10,591 nucleotides of DNA. Source: Chlorobiaceae bacterium (lineage in GTDB: Bacteria > Bacteroidota > Chlorobiia > Chlorobiales > Chlorobiaceae). A program made the translations under genes and the position numbers. The number at the start of each line of letters is the position of its first letter. Positions within the stretch are counted from its first letter, which is position 1. Shown one piece after another: positions 7,096 to 10,591 of this stretch. Where the stretch lies: positions 1 through 10,591 of the forward strand of contig JAAXUM010000028.1 in NCBI GenBank assembly GCA_013336025.1, read 5' to 3'. The notes below the pieces were generated by a model. The model was given only the letters and a program-made list of their open reading frames with translations, was not told the DNA's origin and did no database searches.

Positions 7096-7317
7096 TTACT
7101 TTTTAACGGCTGCTGAAACGCTCTGCAAAACCTGAGTCATCGTGTTTGCTGCGCTTCCGACAAGGTCGGTCATTGTTTTTGCAAGCGGTTCGGCAATACT
7201 GGAAACAGCTTTGAGGCTGCTGTTGAGAAGATCCAGCTGAAGCTGAACGATTTTGCCTGCTGTGTCAATAAGGTTATTGACAGCGCCTGATACATCAATG
7301 TTTGATCCGTTTGACAT
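7096..7317 (-). CDS. csmB: Chlorosome envelope protein CsmB
   Basis: A 73-residue protein of the CsmB/CsmF family, which coats the chlorosome surface. It opens with MSNGSNIDVSGAVNNL, then a continuous amphipathic/hydrophobic region (GKIVQLQLDLLNSSLKAVSSIAEPLAK) and a Thr/Val/Ser-rich second half (TDLVGSAANTMTQVLQSVSAAV) ending in KK. The start and the lack of a signal peptide fit CsmB, which associates with the lipid monolayer of the chlorosome rather than crossing a bilayer. CsmF is the closest alternative. The nearby csmE favours CsmB: from memory the two lie within about ten genes of each other in Chlorobaculum tepidum. No Shine-Dalgarno sequence precedes the ATG. A strong terminator follows, so it is probably monocistronic. 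Confidence 0.8.
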   Translation of the reverse strand: MSNGSNIDVSGAVNNLIDTAGKIVQLQLDLLNSSLKAVSSIAEPLAKTMTDLVGSAANTMTQVLQSVSAAVKK

Positions 7318-7383
7318 AATGGTCTATTGTTTAGGGTTTATGAAGCATTCAAGAGAAAACATCTTTCTAATTTTATTTGACAT

Positions 7384-7481
7384 GCTTACTGTTAAGCTAT
7401 TTTCTGAAAGCTAACTAATTTTCACAAGCTGCGCAAATAATAAAACGCAGGGCAAAAAGATTAAGCTTAAAGGGGTTAAGC
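7384..7481. repeat. Clustered TTAAGC/GCTTAA inverted repeats upstream of csmB
   Basis: GCTTA-CTGT-TAAGC (7384-7397) and GCTTAA-AGGGG-TTAAGC (7465-7481) are inverted repeats sharing one half-site; another TTAAGC lies at 7461-7466. They sit 67-164 bases before the csmB start and after the small minus-strand ORF at 7610-7735. They may be regulator sites for csmB. The second hairpin, followed on the minus strand by TTAATCTTTTT, could instead be a weak terminator of the small ORF. Confidence 0.35.
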
Positions 7482-7609
7482 CCCCAAATCACGCCCCAGC
7501 AAGCACTTCAGCGGAGAGTTATTTCTTTAAAAAAAGCAGTCGAAGAAGATTTTTCCTTTCTGCCACACACACCGAAAGATTTTCAGGAGAAAAACTCACA
7601 CAAATTGCA

Positions 7610-7735
7610 TCAATGAGCTTTGTTCTGACCAGAATTTTTTCCGATAAACTTGTTGAGCAAAAAAACAATAAAGATACCTGAAACAAAAAATGCCACAGGT
7701 GCCATAATTGCCGTATAGTTGAATGAATCTTGCAT
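7610..7735 (-). CDS. Putative 41-residue single-pass membrane protein
   Basis: I do not recognise this ORF. It starts at an ATG (7735), runs 41 codons and stops with TGA. The protein has a short polar N-terminus (MQDSFNYTA), one hydrophobic segment of about 18 residues (MAPVAFFVSGIFIVFLLNKF, residues 11-30) and a basic hydrophilic tail (IGKNSGQNKAH), the layout of a small bitopic inner-membrane subunit with the basic tail on the cytoplasmic side. An AAGGGA tract lies upstream, but its spacing (~14 bases) is long for a ribosome-binding site. It lies in the gap upstream of csmB on the same strand. Small membrane subunits of respiratory or photosynthetic complexes look like this, but so can chance ORFs in AT-rich DNA; one other minus-strand frame is also open across it. 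Confidence 0.45.
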   Translation of the reverse strand: MQDSFNYTAIMAPVAFFVSGIFIVFLLNKFIGKNSGQNKAH

Positions 7736-7963
7736 ATCAGAAAAAAAAGTCCCTTGATAAAGGTTTGACTGGAACGAACGTTTTTTACTATCGATGAATA
7801 ATAATAAAAATCTTTACAATAGAAAGATACAGAATCACAACCGGCACAATCATGAACAAGCGCTCAACGGATTACTCGGTTATACGGGAACTCTTGAAAT
7901 CAGCCCAATGTTCACTGGTTAGTACAGGTACTCAAAACGACAGCATTTAAACATCCCGTCACT
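7736..7963. other. Intergenic region before the SRPBCC-like gene
   Basis: AT-rich DNA between the minus-strand small ORF and the plus-strand SRPBCC-like gene; it must hold divergent promoters. Visible on the plus strand are TTGACT (7765-7770), a good -35, with only a poor TACTAT partner 15 bases on, and TACAAT (7815-7820), a good -10 without a convincing -35. A 32-codon ORF (ATG 7852 to TAA 7950) ends 13 bases before the next gene's ATG; it has no ribosome-binding site and no recognisable domain, so I do not call it a gene. Confidence 0.4.
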
Positions 7964-8572
7964 ATGGAGGTTATAGGTAAAAGCAAGGCTAAAATCGTCA
8001 TTGAATCATGTTTGCATGAGTCTTCCCGATATTTTTCCGATCACACAAAAATTGTTCGGTGCAACCCATACTGCACCAATGTGATTCATCTCAGTGAACT
8101 TGGCATCTATCAATGGGTATTTCAGGTAAACGATCCTCGAAACAACCCGATTACAGCAATTTTTTTTGTTGAGCAGCATGAAGAAACAACCGATCATTAC
8201 GGAGCACAGAACCTGGCCGGCAATGGCAGGGAAACGCACAAGGACTCAAGATGCATTCAGTGGATAAATGCATCAAAAACTCCTGAACTGAAAATCGACA
8301 ACAACCACACCTTCGTTGGTAAAGCCAATACCAGAATCTGTTTATATCACCTTGACAACAACAAAACCGAAGTGCATTTCGAAACAGACATCTCCCTGGA
8401 CTTTCAACTCTCATTTCCACTCAATATGATGCCTGAAGGCATTCTCAAGTTTATGAGCGAGACCATCATGTCGCAGATCATGCAGCAGGCAACAGAAAGC
8501 ATGCTCTGCCAGGTTCAGTCGGATATCTGCTGCACAACTGCCGAACTGGCAATTGAAGGCGGCAAAAAGTAA
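7964..8572 (+). CDS. SRPBCC/DUF1997-like protein of unknown function
   Basis: A 202-residue soluble protein without signal peptide or membrane segment. It has the order expected of a START/SRPBCC-type lipid- or pigment-binding fold: an N-terminal strand (AKIVIES), a helix region (FSDHTKIVRCNPYC), alternating strands (IYQWVFQV, ITAIFFVEQ, TRICLYHL, KTEVHFETDISLDFQL) and a long C-terminal amphipathic helix (EGILKFMSETIMSQIMQQATESMLCQVQSDI, part shown) that would lie over the cavity. DUF1997, found in cyanobacteria, plant chloroplasts and green sulfur bacteria, is the nearest family I can suggest, from overall pattern rather than a diagnostic motif. It has seven cysteines, including CNPYC and an adjacent CC pair near the C-terminus. 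The only in-frame start after the upstream stop is ATG 7964, which lacks a Shine-Dalgarno sequence. It is monocistronic, closed by a strong terminator. Confidence 0.6.
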   Translation: MEVIGKSKAKIVIESCLHESSRYFSDHTKIVRCNPYCTNVIHLSELGIYQWVFQVNDPRNNPITAIFFVEQHEETTDHYGAQNLAGNGRETHKDSRCIQWINASKTPELKIDNNHTFVGKANTRICLYHLDNNKTEVHFETDISLDFQLSFPLNMMPEGILKFMSETIMSQIMQQATESMLCQVQSDICCTTAELAIEGGKK

Positions 8573-8613
8573 TGGTTGTCATTCTGTAAGAAGGAAAACC
8601 ATGTTTTACCTGT

Positions 8614-8659
8614 AAAAAATGAAAACCGCTGTACTTATTTGCGGTTTTCATTTTTTTTT
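8614..8659 (+). terminator. Intrinsic terminator after the SRPBCC-like gene
   Basis: The stem AAAAAATGAAAACCGC (8614-8629) pairs with GCGGTTTTCATTTTTT (8641-8656) around an 11-base loop, followed by more T. It lies 42 bases after the stop at 8572 and separates this gene from the regulator/efflux block. Confidence 0.88.
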
Positions 8660-8667
8660 ATATCTTT

Positions 8668-8686
8668 TATACCCTAACCCGGTATA
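8668..8686. promoter_or_regulatory. Candidate CsoR/CstR-family operator
   Basis: A perfect inverted repeat, TATACC (8668-8673), seven bases CTAACCC, then GGTATA (8681-8686). CsoR-family repressors bind AT-flanked, G/C-tract inverted repeats, and this one lies about 150 bases before the family member encoded at 8833, immediately after the terminator of the preceding gene. Autoregulation of the regulator-tolC-adaptor transcript is the natural inference; no clear -10/-35 pair is visible around it. Confidence 0.5.
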
Positions 8687-8832
8687 GGTATTTGCCGTTA
8701 TCAACAAAGAGTATCTCTATTTATTGTCGTGATCGGCTGAAGTCCAGACCTGTCAATGCCAACGAAGGAAAAAATTACGAACAAATACATAGAGGTTCCC
8801 CAAATCAGCTACAATCTTTGAGCAGGCAAGCC

Positions 8833-9063
8833 ATGAGTGATGTTATTCTGAGACTGAAAAAAGTAAACGGGCAGATCGAAGGACTGATCAGGATGATCGA
8901 AAGAGAAGAGGGGTGCGAAAAGGTGATTACCCAGTTCCAGGCAGCAAAAGCTGCTCTTGATACCACCTACTCCCTGATACTTGACAGCAACCTGAAAAAC
9001 TGCATGAAACTCAACGACTCCGGCAATATGGAAAAGATTCTTAAACTCATATCCAAACACTGA
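8833..9063 (+). CDS. CsoR/CstR-family transcriptional repressor, CstR-like ligand set
   Basis: A 76-residue all-helical repressor of the DUF156 family, slightly shorter than usual (about 85-100). Family core: ILRLKKVNGQIEGLIRMIE (5-23), C28, VITQFQAAKAAL (31-42), then DSNLKNCMK with C57. The two cysteines are 29 residues apart, as in CsoR (Cys36/Cys65) and CstR (Cys31/Cys60). The copper-ligand His four residues before the second Cys is Asn53 here, and no His-rich N-terminus of RcnR/FrmR type is present. This set fits CstR, which senses persulfides through Cys-Cys sulfur bridges, better than a Cu(I) sensor. The start is at ATG 8833, the only ATG ahead of the core, with AGG six bases upstream. 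It ends 4 bases before the tolC-like gene, so it should control that operon. Confidence 0.85.
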   Translation: MSDVILRLKKVNGQIEGLIRMIEREEGCEKVITQFQAAKAALDTTYSLILDSNLKNCMKLNDSGNMEKILKLISKH

Positions 9064-9067
9064 GACC

Positions 9068-10393
9068 ATGAAGGTTTACAAGGCGTTGATCGGCATTATG
9101 CTTGCTGGAAACATTGCTTTTCCTGGCTGTGTTCAAGCCGCCGACAAAACGATTAAACTATCGCTGGGAGAAGCTGTCAGCATGGCACGCGAAAACAATC
9201 GCACCATAAAAGCTGCCCGGAGCAGAGTAGCCCAGGCTGATGCGAAAATTGTTCAGACTCGTCAGTCATACCTTCCCAAGGTAACGCTTACCGAAACAGC
9301 CGTTGTGACCAACGATCCCGGTGCGGCCCTTGTTTTCAAGCTGCAGCAGAACATCATTACACAAAGCGACTTCATACCCGACAAGCTTAATAACGCAGAC
9401 ATAATCAATGATTTCAATACATCACTTCTTGTTATGCAGCCTGTATACAATCCTGATGCATCGATAGGACGTACCATGGCCTTAACAGCGAAAAAGGCGC
9501 AGGAGCATATGGCCGCTCGTACGACAGAGACTGTCGAGCTGCAGGTCAGCAAACTCTATTACAGCCTGATTCTTGCGCGAAAAAACATCGAAGCCGTTGA
9601 GCAGTCGATCATCACCATGAAAAATCACAGCAGCGAAGCCGATAAAGCTTACCGGGTAGGTCTGTTGACCAAATCCGACAAGCTTTCAACCGACGTCAGG
9701 CTTGCCGAGCTCATGGAACAGAAGCTGATGCTCCACGACGCCATAAAAAACGCAACCGACGCACTGAAAGTGATGCTGAATCTCGATGCCAACCTTACCA
9801 TCATTCCGACAGGAGACCTTGTCGTCGACAAACGACTTCCTGTTGCTGACGAAAAAAATACCCCGGACGGCAGATCCGATCTCCAGGCACTGCAAACGTA
9901 CAGGGAAATTGCCGGCTATCAGGAAAGTATGGCTCAAGCCGCAAAACTGCCGAGAGTCAATGCCTTTTTTCAGACAAATCTTCACAGCAGCGATATTTTC
10001 AGCGGCGGTTCAAGTTGGGCACTCGGAATGACGATGCAGTGGAACATTTATGACGGTAATGCGACAACCGGACGGATACAGGAAGCAAAAGCGCAGCAGC
10101 TTGAAGCGATGTACAATCATGAAGAAGCAAAAAGCCAGAGCCTTGTCGAAATAAAAAAAGCACAGCGAGAGTTGAAAACAGCCAAAGCAAGAATTGCTGT
10201 TGCACAGGAATCTCTTGAAGAGGCACGCATCAGTCTTGATTATATCGGTACGCAGTTCAAAACCGGTATGGCCATGACCTTTGAACTGCTCATGAGAGAA
10301 GGTGCCTATACCTATGCCAAGCTGCGTCTTAACCAGGCAAAATATGATTACTGCATAGCAAGAAGCGAGCTTGCCTACTACAGCGCAAGGTAA
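9068..10393 (+). CDS. TolC-family outer-membrane efflux protein
   Basis: A 441-residue protein, the usual length for the outer-membrane channel of RND or ABC-type efflux systems. It has a Sec signal peptide (residues 1-24, cut after VQA; the Cys at position 21 is preceded by FPG, not a lipobox). Two homologous OEP halves follow, roughly residues 30-235 and 265-440. LSLGEAVSMARENNRTIKAARS opens the first half, and ALGMTMQWNIYDGNATTGRIQEAKAQ and LDYIGTQFKTGMAMTFELLMREGAY in the second are characteristic of TolC-like proteins. Long coiled-coil-prone helices build the periplasmic tunnel. It starts 4 bases after the CsoR/CstR-like repressor and is followed 38 bases later by the adaptor lipoprotein, so it is the exit duct of a tripartite pump. 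Exported substrate unknown. Confidence 0.93.
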   Translation: MKVYKALIGIMLAGNIAFPGCVQAADKTIKLSLGEAVSMARENNRTIKAARSRVAQADAKIVQTRQSYLPKVTLTETAVVTNDPGAALVFKLQQNIITQSDFIPDKLNNADIINDFNTSLLVMQPVYNPDASIGRTMALTAKKAQEHMAARTTETVELQVSKLYYSLILARKNIEAVEQSIITMKNHSSEADKAYRVGLLTKSDKLSTDVRLAELMEQKLMLHDAIKNATDALKVMLNLDANLTIIPTGDLVVDKRLPVADEKNTPDGRSDLQALQTYREIAGYQESMAQAAKLPRVNAFFQTNLHSSDIFSGGSSWALGMTMQWNIYDGNATTGRIQEAKAQQLEAMYNHEEAKSQSLVEIKKAQRELKTAKARIAVAQESLEEARISLDYIGTQFKTGMAMTFELLMREGAYTYAKLRLNQAKYDYCIARSELAYYSAR

Positions 10394-10431
10394 ACTGAAT
10401 TCATCAACTGATTCAAAACATCGCTGCCACT

Positions 10432-10577
10432 ATGAAAGGACAAAACAAAAGCATTGCCGTGATTGCTGTTCTGATGGCGCTGCTTGCCGGATGCGGAAAA
10501 GAAAAACAGGCCGCCAATAACAGCGAAACAAAACCCGATCAGGCCATATCCCTGCCGCTTGTTCAGACAGAAAGCAC
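10432..10577 (+). CDS. N-terminus of a lipoprotein, probable RND periplasmic adaptor (partial)
   Basis: The first ~48 codons of a gene cut by the contig end. It begins MKGQNKS, has a hydrophobic stretch (IAVIAVLMALLAGC) and a clear lipobox LLAGC, so a lipidated Cys21. A polar linker (GKEKQAANNSETKPDQA) and the start of a strand (ISLPLVQTES) follow. Lipidated membrane-fusion proteins of RND pumps begin this way, and the position directly after a TolC-family gene supports that role, but no diagnostic domain is included. The last 14 bases of the window are sequencing adapter, so the residues after T48 (DRKS) are not native. Confidence 0.65.
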
Positions 10578-10591
10578 AGATCGGAAGAGCA
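10578..10591 (+). other. Illumina adapter remnant at contig end
   Basis: AGATCGGAAGAGCA matches the first 14 bases of the TruSeq read-1 adapter (AGATCGGAAGAGCACACGTC...) without mismatch, at the very end of the window. This is untrimmed adapter, not genomic sequence. Confidence 0.93.

Noticed and set aside
7515..7760. A second minus-strand frame stop-free across the 41-codon ORF and extending to about 7515
   Set aside because: It has no ATG or convincing start. Its openness reflects the AT-rich, T-run-rich sequence, and the 41-codon frame has the proper ATG and membrane-helix pattern.
8692..8832. Extended N-terminus of the CsoR/CstR-like protein from a TTG at 8692
   Set aside because: The 47 added residues match nothing in the family; the core begins at ATG 8833 with an AGG six bases upstream.
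9068..9139. TolC-family protein as a lipoprotein via the Cys at residue 21
   Set aside because: The residues before the Cys (FPG) do not make a lipobox, and a normal signal-peptidase I site (VQA) follows directly.

Overview
The window is most likely a draft or metagenomic contig from a green sulfur bacterium (Chlorobiaceae). Two small genes on the minus strand encode chlorosome envelope proteins: CsmE, a CsmA paralogue with His25 and the cleavable C-terminal tail, and a CsmB-type protein. These families are known only from chlorosome-bearing phototrophs. Both contig ends look like assembly edges. The last 14 bases (10578-10591) match the start of the Illumina TruSeq adapter exactly, and the first ~230 bases look unlike the rest.

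Layout. Bases 1-235 hold a fragment of an unrelated-looking surface repeat protein. It meets a minus-strand exported pentapeptide-repeat protein (236-1078). An atypical SDR/NAD(P)-binding protein (1282-1977, +) converges on csmE (2035-2289, -) across a shared bidirectional terminator. Next comes a minus-strand cluster, in transcription order amgK (6960-5956), murU (5959-5024), namZ/DUF1343 (5005-3839) and a sodium:solute symporter (3811-2396). csmB (7317-7096) lies upstream of it with its own strong terminator. The 7318-7963 gap holds a previously untracked 41-codon single-membrane-span ORF (7735-7610, -), repeated TTAAGC/GCTTAA inverted repeats and a 32-codon ORF (7852-7950, +). An SRPBCC/DUF1997-like protein (7964-8572, +) follows and ends in a strong terminator. 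The window closes with a CsoR/CstR-family sensor (8833-9063, +), a TolC-type outer-membrane efflux protein (9068-10393, +) and the beginning of a lipoprotein that is probably the periplasmic adaptor of an RND pump.

How the genes may work together. The four-gene minus-strand cluster reads as a compact peptidoglycan-sugar salvage route. NamZ releases N-acetylmuramic acid (MurNAc) from non-reducing ends, AmgK phosphorylates it at C1, and MurU converts MurNAc-1-P to UDP-MurNAc; the symporter may supply the substrate. NamZ has no signal peptide, so hydrolysis would occur in the cytoplasm. The right-hand block reads as an efflux pump controlled by a sensor that keeps the two CsoR-family cysteines but has Asn in place of the copper-ligand His. 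This is the CstR-like, persulfide-sensing pattern, which would suit a sulfide-oxidising phototroph. A perfect TATACC-N7-GGTATA inverted repeat upstream is a candidate operator.
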